Shown in pieces: positions 24,075 to 33,891 of a stretch of DNA of 43,562 bases. A program made the translations under genes and the position numbers. This DNA comes from an uncultured Clostridia bacterium. Its GTDB lineage: Bacteria > Bacillota > Clostridia > Oscillospirales > CAG-382. Positions within the stretch are counted from its first letter, which is position 1, and each line of letters opens with the position of its first letter. The stretch is from contig CANRIX010000017.1 of assembly GCA_947630765.1 (NCBI GenBank), positions 1-43,562 of the forward strand, written 5' to 3'. The notes below the pieces were generated by a model. The model was not told where the DNA came from and did not search any database. It saw only the letters and a program-made list of their open reading frames with translations.

Positions 24075-24988
24075 GCTTCTGAACCCTCGAAGAACGCATC
24101 CACAAACTCCTTGCCGTCGAACGGCTGCAGATCGTCGATGCCCTCTCCGACCCCAATGAACTTGACCGGGATGCCGAGTTCCCGCCGGATAGCGAGCACG
24201 ATGCCGCCCTTGGCGGTCCCGTCGAGCTTGGTCAGCACCAGCCCCGTGATCTTCGCCGCACGGCCGAATTCCCTCGCCTGCACGAGGGCGTTCTGCCCGG
24301 TGGAAGCGTCCAGCACCAGAAGCGTTTCCCGCACGGCGCCCGGCAATTCCCGGTCGATGACGCGATTGATCTTCGCAAGCTCGTCGATCAGGTTCTTCTT
24401 GTTGTGCAGCCGACCGGCGGTATCGACGATCAGCACGTCCGCGCCCTGCTTCCGCGCCGCACCCGCGGCGTCAAAAACGACGGCAGCGGGGTCCGCCCCC
24501 TCCTTCTGCCGGATCAGCGGCAGATCGCTCCGCTGCGCCCAGACCTCCAATTGCTCGATGGCGGCGGCGCGGAAGGTATCGGCGGCGCAGAGCAGGACCT
24601 TCTTCCCCTGCTCTTTCAGCGTATGCGCGATCTTCCCGATCGAAGTGGTCTTTCCCACTCCGTTGACGCCGATGACCAGCAGGACAGTCATGCCGTCCCC
24701 GAACGCGAGCGGCTCCCCTTCGCCGACGAGCTCCCGCAGGATCTCCCGAAATTCCTCCCGGGCTCCCGCCGTCTCCTTGATCTTCTTCTCCTTCAGCCGC
24801 TGCCGAAGCGTTTCGGTGATATATTCCGAGGTGTCTCCGCCGACGTCCGCCATAATCAGCAGGTCGAACAGCTCCTCGAAAAAGTCGTCGTCCACCCGGT
24901 CCGTCGAGGAAAACAGAAGATCGACCGGCTTGAGCAGCGCGTCCTTGGTCTTTTTCAGACCGCTCTTGAGTTTCTCAAAAAATCCCAT
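24071..24988 (-). CDS. ftsY: Signal recognition particle receptor FtsY
   Basis: A 305-residue SRP receptor GTPase. The NG domain contains G1 GVNGVGKTTSIGKIA, AADTFRAAAIEQLEVW, G3 DTAGRLHNKKNL, G4 TKLDGTAKGG and the closing GVGEGIDDLQPFDGKEFVDAFF. The N-terminus (MGFFEKLKSGLKKTKDALLK) is a short amphipathic membrane-binding helix; the long acidic A domain of Escherichia coli FtsY is missing, as usual in Firmicutes. ATG 24988 shares one base with the smc stop (TGATG), so it is coupled to smc. Confidence 0.97.
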   Translation of the reverse strand: MGFFEKLKSGLKKTKDALLKPVDLLFSSTDRVDDDFFEELFDLLIMADVGGDTSEYITETLRQRLKEKKIKETAGAREEFREILRELVGEGEPLAFGDGMTVLLVIGVNGVGKTTSIGKIAHTLKEQGKKVLLCAADTFRAAAIEQLEVWAQRSDLPLIRQKEGADPAAVVFDAAGAARKQGADVLIVDTAGRLHNKKNLIDELAKINRVIDRELPGAVRETLLVLDASTGQNALVQAREFGRAAKITGLVLTKLDGTAKGGIVLAIRRELGIPVKFIGVGEGIDDLQPFDGKEFVDAFFEGSEA

Positions 24989-27900
24989 CAGTTGGTATAC
25001 TCCTTGATCGATTCTTCCAGCTTCGCGAGGTCCAGCCGAATGTATTCGGAAATCCCCTTCTGGCGCATGGTCACGCCGTACAGGGTGTCCGCCCGCTCCA
25101 TGGTCCCGCGACGGTGCGTAATGACGATGTATTGGGTCTTTTCGCTGTGCGCACGGATATACTCCGCAAACTTCGTCAGGTTGACGTCGTCGAGCGCACT
25201 TTCGATCTCGTCGAAGATGCAGAACGGCGCCGGATTGACGTTTTGCAGCGCTAAATACAACGCGATGGCGGCGAACGACTGCTCCCCGCCGGACAGCAGC
25301 GAAATACTGCGCACGCTCTTTCCCGGCAGCTTCAGAACGATGTCGATGCCGCATTCCAGCGGGGCGTCCGGGTCCTGCAGCTCGATGCGTGCGGTCCCGC
25401 CGCCGAACAGCTCGGTGAAAACCTGCGCGAAGCTCTCGTTGATCTTCTGGAACGTGGAAACGAAGCTGTCCTTCATCTCGTTTTCCAGCTTTGCGACGGT
25501 GCTGTCCAGACTGCGGCGGGTCTTCTGCAGGTCGTCCACCTGCGCCGTCAGGAAATCGTACCGTTCCTTGACTTCCCGGTACTCCTCCACCGCGTTGACG
25601 TTGATGCTCCCCATCGCCCGGATCTTCGCCTTCAGCGACGCGAGCCGGGAAGGTGCTTTCTCCATTTTCTCCGGCGGAAGCCGCTTCGCTTCCGCGTCCG
25701 AGTAGGTCAGCTCGTATTCGTCCCAGAGCTTGGCGGTGACCTGATCGAACTCCTCGCTGATGCGGTTGAAGTTCGCTTCCTCGTTCGTCAGGCGCACGAA
25801 CGCCTCCTCCCGCTTCTGCTGGGCTTCCTTATGCCGTGCGCGAACCTCGTTCTGGCGGCTCTCCTGCGCTTCCCGCCCGCTGAAGAGCGCCTTGAGCTTC
25901 TCCTCCGCCGCATTCACGCCCTTGCCGGCGGTGAGGATCTTTTCCTCGATCAACGCGAGACGACCGCTTCGCTCGGAAATGCTGTTGCGGGCGGACGCGA
26001 GCGTGACGCGCAGATTGTTGAGCCGCTCCATCGTGCCGGACAGCAGCGCCGTCTGCTGCGCCTGCTGCGCCGACAGACTGTCCGCCTGCGAACGCTTGGA
26101 AACCAGCACGATGCGGGACTGGCTCAGCGATTCGTAGCTCGCCGCCTCCGCCCCACGCGCCTGTTCCGCCCGTTCGCGTGCCGCACGGGAACGCTCCTCC
26201 GCCTGCGAGGTCAATCCGTCGCAGGACGCTTTTTCGGCACGGACGGATTCCAGCTTTTCTTCGAGCGCCCGACGCCCGTCCGAACCGGCGTCGCGGCTTT
26301 GGACGACCGCGTCGATGTGGCTCTTTTCCTCCTCCATGCGCACGGTCAGCCCGTTGACGGCGCCTTCCAGCGCGTCGAGGGCGCCTTTCTGCGTTTCCGC
26401 CGCCGCCTGCAGTTCCGCACAGAGCGCTTCCGCGTCGGCGATGTCCCTGCGGGTGTGGGCGAGTTTGCGGTCCAATTCCAGCAAGCTCGCGTTCCATTCG
26501 CGGATCTCCGCGCTCAGACGCTCCAGGTCCATGGCGCGGGTGAACACGCCGACCTTCTTGGCGGACGCGCCCCCCGTATAACTGCCGCCCGGATGAATGA
26601 CCTGCCCGTCGAGCGTGACGATCTTCAGCCGATGCCCGACCGCCGACGCGATCTTCGACGCGTTGTCCAGCGTGTCGGCGACCACGGTCCGCCCGAGCAG
26701 ATCCTCCACGATCCCCCGAAATTTTTCGTCGAACCGCGTCAGCTCGGACGCGATGCCGAGGTACCCCTCCATCTGCCGGATCTGCCGCACGTCGCACAGC
26801 GAGCCTTTCACGGTTTCCAACGGCAGGAAGGTCGCACGACCGATGCGGTGCTCCTTCAGATACCGAATACACGCCTTCGCGTCCTCCGCCTGCCCGACCA
26901 CGACGAACTGCACCGACGACGCGAGCGCCGTCTCCAAAGCGACCACATACGCGTTATCGCTCGAAAGGATATTGGAGACCGGACCGTACAGCACCGCCTG
27001 CTTCCCATCCGCCCGACGGATCTTCCCGGCGTTCCCGTCCCGCAGGACGGCGCGGACGCTGTCGGAATACCCCTCTAACAGCTGCTCCATCCGGCTGAGG
27101 TTCTCCCGCCGCTGTTCGGCGGCGGTCAGCTTGAGCCGCAGTGCGACGGTTTCCTCCCGCGTCGACGCCTCGGTTTCCTCGTTCCGGCGAATGCCCTCGC
27201 GGACCTCCTGCTCCTTCGCAAGCGTCTCCCGATAGGCCTTTTCGGCTTCGTCCCGTTCGACCTGCTTGGCGGTCCGCTCGGTTTCCAGCTGGGAAAGGCG
27301 CTCCATGCCGGACGAAATGCGTTCCTCGCTTTCGGAATCCGACCGCTTCGCCGCTTCCAGCTCCGCGCCGAGCGCCGCTTCCGTGCGCCCCCATTCCGCG
27401 CTGTCCGCACGGATCTGCGCGAGCGCTTCGTCCGCCTGTTCGGCTTCCGCCGCCGCCTGCGCGACCGCTTCGTGCGCCTTCTGCCAGCATTCTTCCTTCT
27501 CCGAGCAGGTCTTTTCCGCTTCTTCCGTTTCCCTTCGAGCGTCCGCGAGCGTGCGCTCCAGACCGGCGATGACCTGCGCCGTCGCGGCGCTCTGCGTCTC
27601 CGCTTCCGCGATCGCGTTCGTGCTTTCGGCGCAGATCTGCTCGAAGTGCGCCAAATCGTTTTGGCAGACCGCCTTTTCCCCTTCCGCCGCCGCCTGTGCG
27701 CGTTCGGAAGCGGATTTTTCCTGCTCGGTCAGGGAGATCAGGCGGGAGATCTCATAGCTTTCGTTGAGCTGTTCGTCCAGCTCCTTTTCCCGTTCGCTCT
27801 CCAACGCCTGCGCACGTTCCAGCGCTTCGCGGGCTTCGGTCAGACCGTCCTCGCCCAGCGCGCGCTTCTGCCGCAGGTCGTCGAGCCGGTTGAGCCAGAG

Positions 27901-28641
27901 CGTGATCTCCAGCCCGGTCTTTTCCTCGTTCAAAACGAGGTACTGCCGCGCATTCTCCGCCTCCTTTTCCAGCGGACGCACGCGGGACGCGACCTCAGAA
28001 AGGATATCGTTGACGCGAAGCAGATTGCTTTCGGTATCCGCGAGCTTGCGTTCGGCTTCGGTCTTGCGGTAGCGGAAGCGGGAGATCCCGGCGGCCTCCT
28101 CGAAGATGCTGCGCCGTTCGTCCCCCTTTTGCGAAAGCACTTCGGCGATCTTGCCCTGGCTGATGACCGAGTACCCCTCCCGACCGATGCCGGTATCGTA
28201 AAAGAGTTCATAAATATCCCGCAAACGGGTCAGCTTGCGGTTGATATAGTATTCGCTTTCGCCGCTTCGGTAATACTTGCGGGTGATGACCGTTTCCGGC
28301 GCGTCGGACAGGCGGGGCTTGTCCTCGGCGGGAGCGGCTTCCTCCTCCATGGTCATTTGGTGGGAAGCGCTGTACTCCTCCTGCGAATCAATGTAGAGCG
28401 AAACGCTCGCAAAGTTCGACGCGGGACGGGACGGAGCGCCGTTGAAGATGACGTCCTCCATCTTCGAGCCGCGCAGACTCTTCATGCTCATTTCGCCGAG
28501 CACCCACCGCACCGCGTCGGAAATGTTGGATTTCCCGCTTCCGTTCGGACCGATGACGGCGGTCACGCCGCTTTCAAAGGTCATTTTGGTTTTGTCGGGG
28601 AACGATTTGAACCCCTGCATTTCCACTGCTTTCAGTCGCAT
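24988..28641 (-). CDS. smc: Chromosome segregation ATPase SMC
   Basis: About 1217 residues with the full SMC layout: N-terminal Walker A IGPNGSGKSNISDAVRWVLGE (31-51); a long coiled coil; a hinge around residues 500-650 (YLGIASELTRFDEKFRGIVEDLL, HPGGSYTGGA); a returning coiled coil; and a C-terminal head with signature LLSGGEQSFAAIALYLAL and Walker B FCIFDEIESALDDVN. The signature reads GGEQSF where many SMCs have GGEKAL. It organises and segregates the chromosome with ScpA and ScpB, not found here. Start ATG 28641 has AAGGAA upstream and begins the conserved MRLKAVEMQGFKSF. Confidence 0.97.
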   Translation of the reverse strand: MRLKAVEMQGFKSFPDKTKMTFESGVTAVIGPNGSGKSNISDAVRWVLGEMSMKSLRGSKMEDVIFNGAPSRPASNFASVSLYIDSQEEYSASHQMTMEEEAAPAEDKPRLSDAPETVITRKYYRSGESEYYINRKLTRLRDIYELFYDTGIGREGYSVISQGKIAEVLSQKGDERRSIFEEAAGISRFRYRKTEAERKLADTESNLLRVNDILSEVASRVRPLEKEAENARQYLVLNEEKTGLEITLWLNRLDDLRQKRALGEDGLTEAREALERAQALESEREKELDEQLNESYEISRLISLTEQEKSASERAQAAAEGEKAVCQNDLAHFEQICAESTNAIAEAETQSAATAQVIAGLERTLADARRETEEAEKTCSEKEECWQKAHEAVAQAAAEAEQADEALAQIRADSAEWGRTEAALGAELEAAKRSDSESEERISSGMERLSQLETERTAKQVERDEAEKAYRETLAKEQEVREGIRRNEETEASTREETVALRLKLTAAEQRRENLSRMEQLLEGYSDSVRAVLRDGNAGKIRRADGKQAVLYGPVSNILSSDNAYVVALETALASSVQFVVVGQAEDAKACIRYLKEHRIGRATFLPLETVKGSLCDVRQIRQMEGYLGIASELTRFDEKFRGIVEDLLGRTVVADTLDNASKIASAVGHRLKIVTLDGQVIHPGGSYTGGASAKKVGVFTRAMDLERLSAEIREWNASLLELDRKLAHTRRDIADAEALCAELQAAAETQKGALDALEGAVNGLTVRMEEEKSHIDAVVQSRDAGSDGRRALEEKLESVRAEKASCDGLTSQAEERSRAARERAEQARGAEAASYESLSQSRIVLVSKRSQADSLSAQQAQQTALLSGTMERLNNLRVTLASARNSISERSGRLALIEEKILTAGKGVNAAEEKLKALFSGREAQESRQNEVRARHKEAQQKREEAFVRLTNEEANFNRISEEFDQVTAKLWDEYELTYSDAEAKRLPPEKMEKAPSRLASLKAKIRAMGSINVNAVEEYREVKERYDFLTAQVDDLQKTRRSLDSTVAKLENEMKDSFVSTFQKINESFAQVFTELFGGGTARIELQDPDAPLECGIDIVLKLPGKSVRSISLLSGGEQSFAAIALYLALQNVNPAPFCIFDEIESALDDVNLTKFAEYIRAHSEKTQYIVITHRRGTMERADTLYGVTMRQKGISEYIRLDLAKLEESIKEYTN

Positions 28642-28667
28642 TTGTGTTTCCTTTTCTGCAAAAACGT

Positions 28668-29678
28668 TCAGTCGACCCTGCACACGGGCAGGAACGGTCG
28701 GACAGACGCGTCCGTCCGAATGAAAAGTTCCGCCGGGCGGAGCGAATCGCGGATCGCTTCCTTCGCGATCCCGCCGTGACCGGTCAGCTTGGAAAGGTCC
28801 TTCGGCGGGACAAAAACCGTCAGCCGCTTTCCGGCAAGGCATTCGGTTCCGACCGCCTCCACCGCCCGCTTCGCGTACAGCATCCCGGCCGCTAGCTCCC
28901 CGATCGACCCGTCGCGCGGACCGAACGGCGCACCCGCAAGCCCCTCGGACGCCTGCAAACCGACCTTAAGCACCTGCACGCCGTGCGCGAGGAAAATCTC
29001 CATGCAGTTCGCCGCACGCACAGCCGCCGTCAGGTCGTCGAGTGGCACATACCGCCCCGCGAGCGTTTCACGGTAAAGCGCCGTACCGGCAAAGACCACG
29101 GTCGGGTAGATCCGCGCTTCCGACGCGCCCAACGCGCAAATTTCCTCCGCCGTCGCGATCTCCGACGCCGGCGTAGACGACGGCAGGCCGAGCATCATCT
29201 GCCCGGCGAACCGAAACCCTTCCTCCCGCAGAAGCGACGCAGCTCGCCGCGTGTCGTCCGCCGTATGTCCCCGCCCGGAAGCGGACAGGACCCGGTCGTC
29301 CATGCTCTGCACGCCGAGCTCCACGTCCGTCACGCGGTATTTCCGCAACAGCGCAAGCACGTCGCGGTCGATGCAGTCGGGACGCGTGGAGACGCGGACG
29401 CTCCCGGCGACGCCGCGGTCGATCCAATCGTTCGCACGGCGCAAAAGCCGTTCCATCCGTTCGCGGGGAAGGTTGGTAAAACTGCCCCCGAAGAAAGCGA
29501 TCTGGTTTTCGGTGTCCGAAATATCGCCGCAGATCGCCAGCATGCGGTCGAGCGACGAAAGCTCCTCCTCCGGCGTCGGGTCGCACCTCCCGGTGATGCG
29601 CTCCTGGTCACAGAAGGCACATCGGAACGGACAGCCCGCAAAAGGGACAAAAAACGGGAGGTTACGGTGCTTCTTCAT
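28668..29678 (-). CDS. Radical SAM protein (Elp3/HemN-like)
   Basis: A 336-residue radical SAM enzyme. The cluster motif lies at the N-terminus: FAGCPFRCAFCDQERITG (CxxxCxxC). AFFGGSFTNLP, RVSTRPDCIDRDVLALLRKYRVTDVELGVQSMDDRVL and MMLGLPSSTP are typical of the Elp3/HemN-like group. No acetyltransferase domain follows, so it is not a complete Elp3. In many Clostridia this gene stands between rnc and smc, but its reaction is not known to me. ATG 29678 follows GGAGAG and overlaps the end of rnc by 17 nt; an upstream start would lie deeper inside rnc. Confidence 0.9.
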   Translation of the reverse strand: MKKHRNLPFFVPFAGCPFRCAFCDQERITGRCDPTPEEELSSLDRMLAICGDISDTENQIAFFGGSFTNLPRERMERLLRRANDWIDRGVAGSVRVSTRPDCIDRDVLALLRKYRVTDVELGVQSMDDRVLSASGRGHTADDTRRAASLLREEGFRFAGQMMLGLPSSTPASEIATAEEICALGASEARIYPTVVFAGTALYRETLAGRYVPLDDLTAAVRAANCMEIFLAHGVQVLKVGLQASEGLAGAPFGPRDGSIGELAAGMLYAKRAVEAVGTECLAGKRLTVFVPPKDLSKLTGHGGIAKEAIRDSLRPAELFIRTDASVRPFLPVCRVD

Positions 29679-30381
29679 CCAGCTCTCCGAGCGCGATGAG
29701 CGCACGCCGGGCGGCTTCCTGCTCCGCCTCCCGCTTGGTGCGTCCGCTGCCGGAGCCGAGCAGGTTGGAATTCAGGTAGACGGCGAAATGGAAAATCCGG
29801 TCGTGCGGCGGACCCTCCTCCCCGCGTTCCTCGTACCGCAGCTGCTCCTCCGGCGTCTGCTGGACGATGCGCTGGAGCATGGATTTGTAATCCTCCGTTC
29901 CCCGGCGGGAGACCGTTTCCAGCATCCGTTTCAGCCGGGGAAGCAGGAATTCCCGCACGGTGTCCATGCCGCTGTCGAGATACATCGCCGCGAGAAGCGC
30001 TTCAAACGCGTCGGCGATGATGCTCTTGCGCATCTTTCCGCCCCCGGCATGCTGTTCGCCGTGCCCGAAGTGCATGAAATCCCCCAGCGAGATCTCCGAC
30101 GCAAGCACCGCGAGCGTGGATTCGCACACCAGCGCCGCACGGGTCTTGGTTAAGAACCCCTCGTTCTCCTGCGGATAGGCGGCGAACAGGAATTCCGCCG
30201 TGATGACCGAAAGGACGGAATCCCCGAGGAACTCCAGCCGCTCGTTGCAGGACAGATTTTGCTGTTTGTTTTCGTTGCAATAGGAGGAATGCGTCAGCGC
30301 TTCCGCGAGCAGGGCGCGGTCGCGAAACCGATACCCGATCCGCTCTTGCAGAAGCTCCTCCGGCAGAACCGTATCGTACAC
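29662..30381 (-). CDS. rnc: Ribonuclease III
   Basis: A 239-residue double-strand-specific RNase. The RNase III signature NERLEFLGDSVL spans residues 46-57, and the second metal site is in DAFEALLAAMYLDSG. The C-terminal dsRNA-binding domain is about 160-235, starting DYKSMLQRIVQQ and ending in SGSGRTKREAEQEAARRALIAL. It processes rRNA and other structured transcripts. The rnc-smc-ftsY neighbourhood is classical for Firmicutes, here with a radical SAM gene inserted. It lies 21 nt after topA. Confidence 0.97.
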   Translation of the reverse strand: MYDTVLPEELLQERIGYRFRDRALLAEALTHSSYCNENKQQNLSCNERLEFLGDSVLSVITAEFLFAAYPQENEGFLTKTRAALVCESTLAVLASEISLGDFMHFGHGEQHAGGGKMRKSIIADAFEALLAAMYLDSGMDTVREFLLPRLKRMLETVSRRGTEDYKSMLQRIVQQTPEEQLRYEERGEEGPPHDRIFHFAVYLNSNLLGSGSGRTKREAEQEAARRALIALGELDEEAP

Positions 30382-30402
30382 AAAATCCCTCTTTCCTGTG
30401 GT

Positions 30403-32640
30403 TTACTGTTCCTTCTTTTGCGTCTGCCAGCCGCAGCCTTCCGCCTTGCAGCAGACGATATCCTTCCCCTTCTTGCGGAACAGCGGTGCACCGCACTGCG
30501 GACACATCTCCCCGGTCGGAAGGTCCCACGAGGAGAAATCGCAGGTCGGGTACTTTTCGCAGCAGTAGTAGACCTTATGCTTGCGGGTCTGTCTGGCGAG
30601 CAGACGGCTCCCGCATTTCGGGCAGGTTACGCCGCTGTCGCGGTAGAACGGCATGGAGCCCTTGCAGGTCGGATAGTTGCGGCAGGCGAAGAACGTGCCG
30701 TAAGCGCCCCGGCGGGCGACCATCTCCCCGCCGCAGACCGGGCAGGGCAGGTCGGCGACGACCTCCGGCAGTTTTTCCGCCGGCTCGCTTCGGGCGTCCT
30801 CCTCCGATTCGGGCAGCCGCTTGGTGTTGCGGCACTTCGGGTAGTTCGGGCAGGCGGCGAACTTGCCGTAACGCCCCACCCGCTCGATCATGCGTGCACC
30901 GCACTTTTCGCAGTACATATCCAGCTCCACCTTCGGCAGGGCGACCTTCTCCCCGTCGAGCGTTTCGGTCGCGTGCTTGAGCTCCGATTCAAAATCCGTG
31001 TAGAACCGGCGCAGAACGGCGAGGTAATCCTCGCTCCCATGCTCGATACGGTCGAGGTCCTGCTCCATTTCCGCCGTGAAATCGTAGTTGACGATGTCCG
31101 GGAACGCTTTCTTCATCAGCTCGGTCGTGACGAAGCCGAGATCGGTCGGCACGAGCGTCCGCCCCTCCCGCCGGACGTATCCACGGGAAACGATGGTCGT
31201 GATGGTCGTCGAATAGGTCGACGGGCGGGCGATGCCCTTATCCTTAAAGACCTTGATGAGCGAGCCTTCGGTGTACCGCGCCGGGGGCTGGGTGAATTTC
31301 TGCTCCGGCGTGACCGAGAGCGCCTGCAGGACGTCCCCTTCGTTGATTTCGGGCAGGCGGTTCTCCGTTTCCTCCTCGTCCGCGTCGTCGTAAAGGGCGC
31401 GGTAGCCGCGGAAGCGGAGCGTGTTGCCGGTCGCCCGGAAAACCGCTTCCCCCGAAAGCAGGTCGGCGGAAACCGTGTCGAAAGACGCGGCAGTCATCTG
31501 GCTCGCCATAAAGCGTTCCCAGATGAGCTTGTAGAGCTTATACTGGTCCGCCGTGAGCTTGCCCTTGACGCTTTCCGGCAGGAGCGACGGGTCGGACGGG
31601 CGGATCGCTTCGTGCGCATCCTGCGCGTCCTGCGCGTTCTTATAGAGGTTCGGGACGGACGGATAGTAGGATTCGCCGTAGCGGGAAAGGATGACTTCCT
31701 TCGCGGCGGCACGCGCTTCTTCGGAGATGCGCAAAGAGTCGGTACGCATATAGGTGATCAGACCGTGCGTCCCCTTTTCGCCGATGTTGACGCCCTCGTA
31801 CAGTTCCTGCGCGATCATCATCGTGCGTGCGGACTGGAAGCCGAGCCGACGGTTCGCTTCCTGCTGGAGCGTGGACGTGACGAACGGCGGCTGCGGTCTG
31901 CGGTGGCGGACCGCCTTGCGGACGTTCTGCACGAGGAAGCCCTCGCCCATGGCGGAAAGGACCTTCTGTACGTCCGCTTCCGACGCGAGGTCCTTCTTGC
32001 CCTCGGCGGTCCCGAAGTACCGGGCGGAGAAGCTCTCCCCGTCTGCGGTCTGCAAAACGGCGGTCAAAAGCCAGTACTCCTCCGGGACGAACGCACGGAT
32101 CTCCTCCTCGCGCTCGACGACAAGACGGGTCGCGACCGACTGCACGCGGCCGGCGGAAAGCCCGTTTTTGACCTTTTTCCAAAGGAACGGGCTGATCTGA
32201 TAGCCCACCAGACGGTCCATGATACGGCGGGTCTGCTGGGAATTGACCATATTCATGTCGATCTCACGCGGGGACTTGATCGCTTCGCGGACGACCGACT
32301 TGGTGACCTCGTTGAACGTGATGCGCTTGATCTTTTCCGGCTCGACCTTCAGGACCGCAGCGAGGTGCCAGCTGATGGCTTCCCCTTCGCGGTCCGGGTC
32401 AGCGGCAAGCAGGACGCGGTCGGCGGCCTTCGCCTCCTTGCGAAGCTCGTTGATCAGGTCGCCCTTGCCGCGAATGTTGATATACTGCGGTTCAAAATCC
32501 TTCTCGACGTCGATCCCGAGCTTGCTTTTGGGAAGATCCCGCACGTGCCCCTTCGACGCTTTGACCTTATACCCTTTCCCGAGAAAGCCCTTGATGGTGT
32601 TCGCTTTCGACGGGGACTCGACGATGACCAGTGTGTTCAT
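30403..32640 (-). CDS. topA: DNA topoisomerase I (type IA)
   Basis: A 745-residue relaxing topoisomerase. The Toprim domain opens LVIVESPSKANTIKGFLG and has AADPDREGEAISWHL. The catalytic tyrosine sits in THGLITYMRTDSLRIS near residue 300. IKVFKDKGIARPSTYSTTI follows. The C-terminus has four zinc-ribbon units of the Cys4 type (EKCGARMIE/CPNYPKC, CPVCGGEM/CRNYPTC, CPKCGSRL/CCEKYPTC, CPQCGAPL/CCKAEGC). It removes negative supercoils. dprA-topA order is common in Firmicutes; the two genes are 24 nt apart. Confidence 0.98.
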   Translation of the reverse strand: MNTLVIVESPSKANTIKGFLGKGYKVKASKGHVRDLPKSKLGIDVEKDFEPQYINIRGKGDLINELRKEAKAADRVLLAADPDREGEAISWHLAAVLKVEPEKIKRITFNEVTKSVVREAIKSPREIDMNMVNSQQTRRIMDRLVGYQISPFLWKKVKNGLSAGRVQSVATRLVVEREEEIRAFVPEEYWLLTAVLQTADGESFSARYFGTAEGKKDLASEADVQKVLSAMGEGFLVQNVRKAVRHRRPQPPFVTSTLQQEANRRLGFQSARTMMIAQELYEGVNIGEKGTHGLITYMRTDSLRISEEARAAAKEVILSRYGESYYPSVPNLYKNAQDAQDAHEAIRPSDPSLLPESVKGKLTADQYKLYKLIWERFMASQMTAASFDTVSADLLSGEAVFRATGNTLRFRGYRALYDDADEEETENRLPEINEGDVLQALSVTPEQKFTQPPARYTEGSLIKVFKDKGIARPSTYSTTITTIVSRGYVRREGRTLVPTDLGFVTTELMKKAFPDIVNYDFTAEMEQDLDRIEHGSEDYLAVLRRFYTDFESELKHATETLDGEKVALPKVELDMYCEKCGARMIERVGRYGKFAACPNYPKCRNTKRLPESEEDARSEPAEKLPEVVADLPCPVCGGEMVARRGAYGTFFACRNYPTCKGSMPFYRDSGVTCPKCGSRLLARQTRKHKVYYCCEKYPTCDFSSWDLPTGEMCPQCGAPLFRKKGKDIVCCKAEGCGWQTQKKEQ

Positions 32641-32664
32641 AGTGACGGTTGTGTCTCCTCGTGT

Positions 32665-33891
32665 TTATTTGGTGCGCATGAAACGGTTGCCGGGGGCGGA
32701 CTGCACCTGCCCGTGAATTTCAAGAATCGTCAGTTCGGCGAGCAGTTCCGAAATCGAAAGCCCGGACTTCTGCGCGAGCTCGTCCGCGGTCTGCGGTTCG
32801 TCGCCGAGAATACGCAGAATGATCTGCACCGCGGATTCCTGCGGCGGGTCCTGCCCGCTTTCGGTGGATTCCGGCGCGACCGCCGTCGGTTCCGGGTCGA
32901 CGAAGGTCAGCCCGTCCTCTTCCGGGTCGTTTTCGACCGGCTTTCCCGCCGAGGTTTCCCGAATCGGGGACTGAAACCCATACGCGTACAGGTGCGGCGC
33001 GGCATTGAAATGCTCGCGGTGGATCTGCAGCGGATAGAGGTATTCCAGCTCCGCAAGGATGTCCGACGCGTCCGTCGCGGGACGCGCACCCTCCTTGAGA
33101 AGCTGGTTCGACCCCGCATACGCTTCGCCGAGCCCGCCGGGGACGACGAACAGCGGGATCCCCTGCCCCAGCGCGTTCCGCGCCGTGATCAGCGCGCCGC
33201 TCTTTTCCCCGGCTTCCACGATCAGCGCCGCGTTCGCAAGCCCGCTGACGAGCCGGTTGCGGTTGGCGAAATCCCAGCCGGAGCTTTTGTAGCCCGGGTA
33301 CATCTCGCTGATAACCAGTCCGCGCTTATAAAGCGTCTGGAACGCTTCCGCGTTCTCCTTCGGGTAGATGCGGTCGATCGCCGTGCCGAGGACGGCGACC
33401 GTAAACCCGTCCCCCTGCAAAGCGCCCATGTGGGCGCAGGTGTCGATGCCCTTCGCAAGCCCGCTGATGACGGTCGCACCGCCGACGGCGAGCTTCTTTG
33501 CGAATTCCTCCGCGATGCGCATCCCGTTCCGCGTGGCGTGCCGCGTCCCGACGACGGCGACGCGTGGCATACCGTCGAGGTCGCGCCAATCCCCGATGCC
33601 GTAAAGCACCGCGGGCGGCGTGGGCAGGTCGCGAAGGCGCTTGGGATATTTCGGGTCGAAGTACGGGACGATGTGCAGACCGAGGCTCTTGCAGTACTTA
33701 TACACCTCGTAGGATTCGTTGAGGTTCTTATCCCGCAGGGCGTGCATACATTTGGAATCCACCGGCAGGAACGGATAATCCGGGCATTCGTAAATATCCT
33801 TGAACGAGTGGAAGCGGGAGAACAGATAGGCGTAGACGCGGTTACAGATGCCGCAGGCGAGCTGAAGCCAGATCGGATACAGTTCCTCCAT
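32665..33891 (-). CDS. dprA: DNA-processing protein DprA
   Basis: A 408-residue DprA/Smf. The helical N-terminal region (about 1-85) precedes the Rossmann core with VAVVGTRHATRNG, VISGLAKGIDTCAHMGAL, VAVLGTAIDRIYPKEN, FANRNRLVSGLANAALIVEAGEKSGALITA and LFVVPGG. A C-terminal winged-helix domain (about 340-400, LAQKSGLSISELLAELTILEIHGQVQ) follows a Pro/Glu-rich linker. It loads RecA on incoming single-stranded DNA during natural transformation. The start ATG 33891 with GAAGGGG upstream lies 50 nt inside the previous gene, an unusually long overlap. Confidence 0.96.
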   Translation of the reverse strand: MEELYPIWLQLACGICNRVYAYLFSRFHSFKDIYECPDYPFLPVDSKCMHALRDKNLNESYEVYKYCKSLGLHIVPYFDPKYPKRLRDLPTPPAVLYGIGDWRDLDGMPRVAVVGTRHATRNGMRIAEEFAKKLAVGGATVISGLAKGIDTCAHMGALQGDGFTVAVLGTAIDRIYPKENAEAFQTLYKRGLVISEMYPGYKSSGWDFANRNRLVSGLANAALIVEAGEKSGALITARNALGQGIPLFVVPGGLGEAYAGSNQLLKEGARPATDASDILAELEYLYPLQIHREHFNAAPHLYAYGFQSPIRETSAGKPVENDPEEDGLTFVDPEPTAVAPESTESGQDPPQESAVQIILRILGDEPQTADELAQKSGLSISELLAELTILEIHGQVQSAPGNRFMRTK

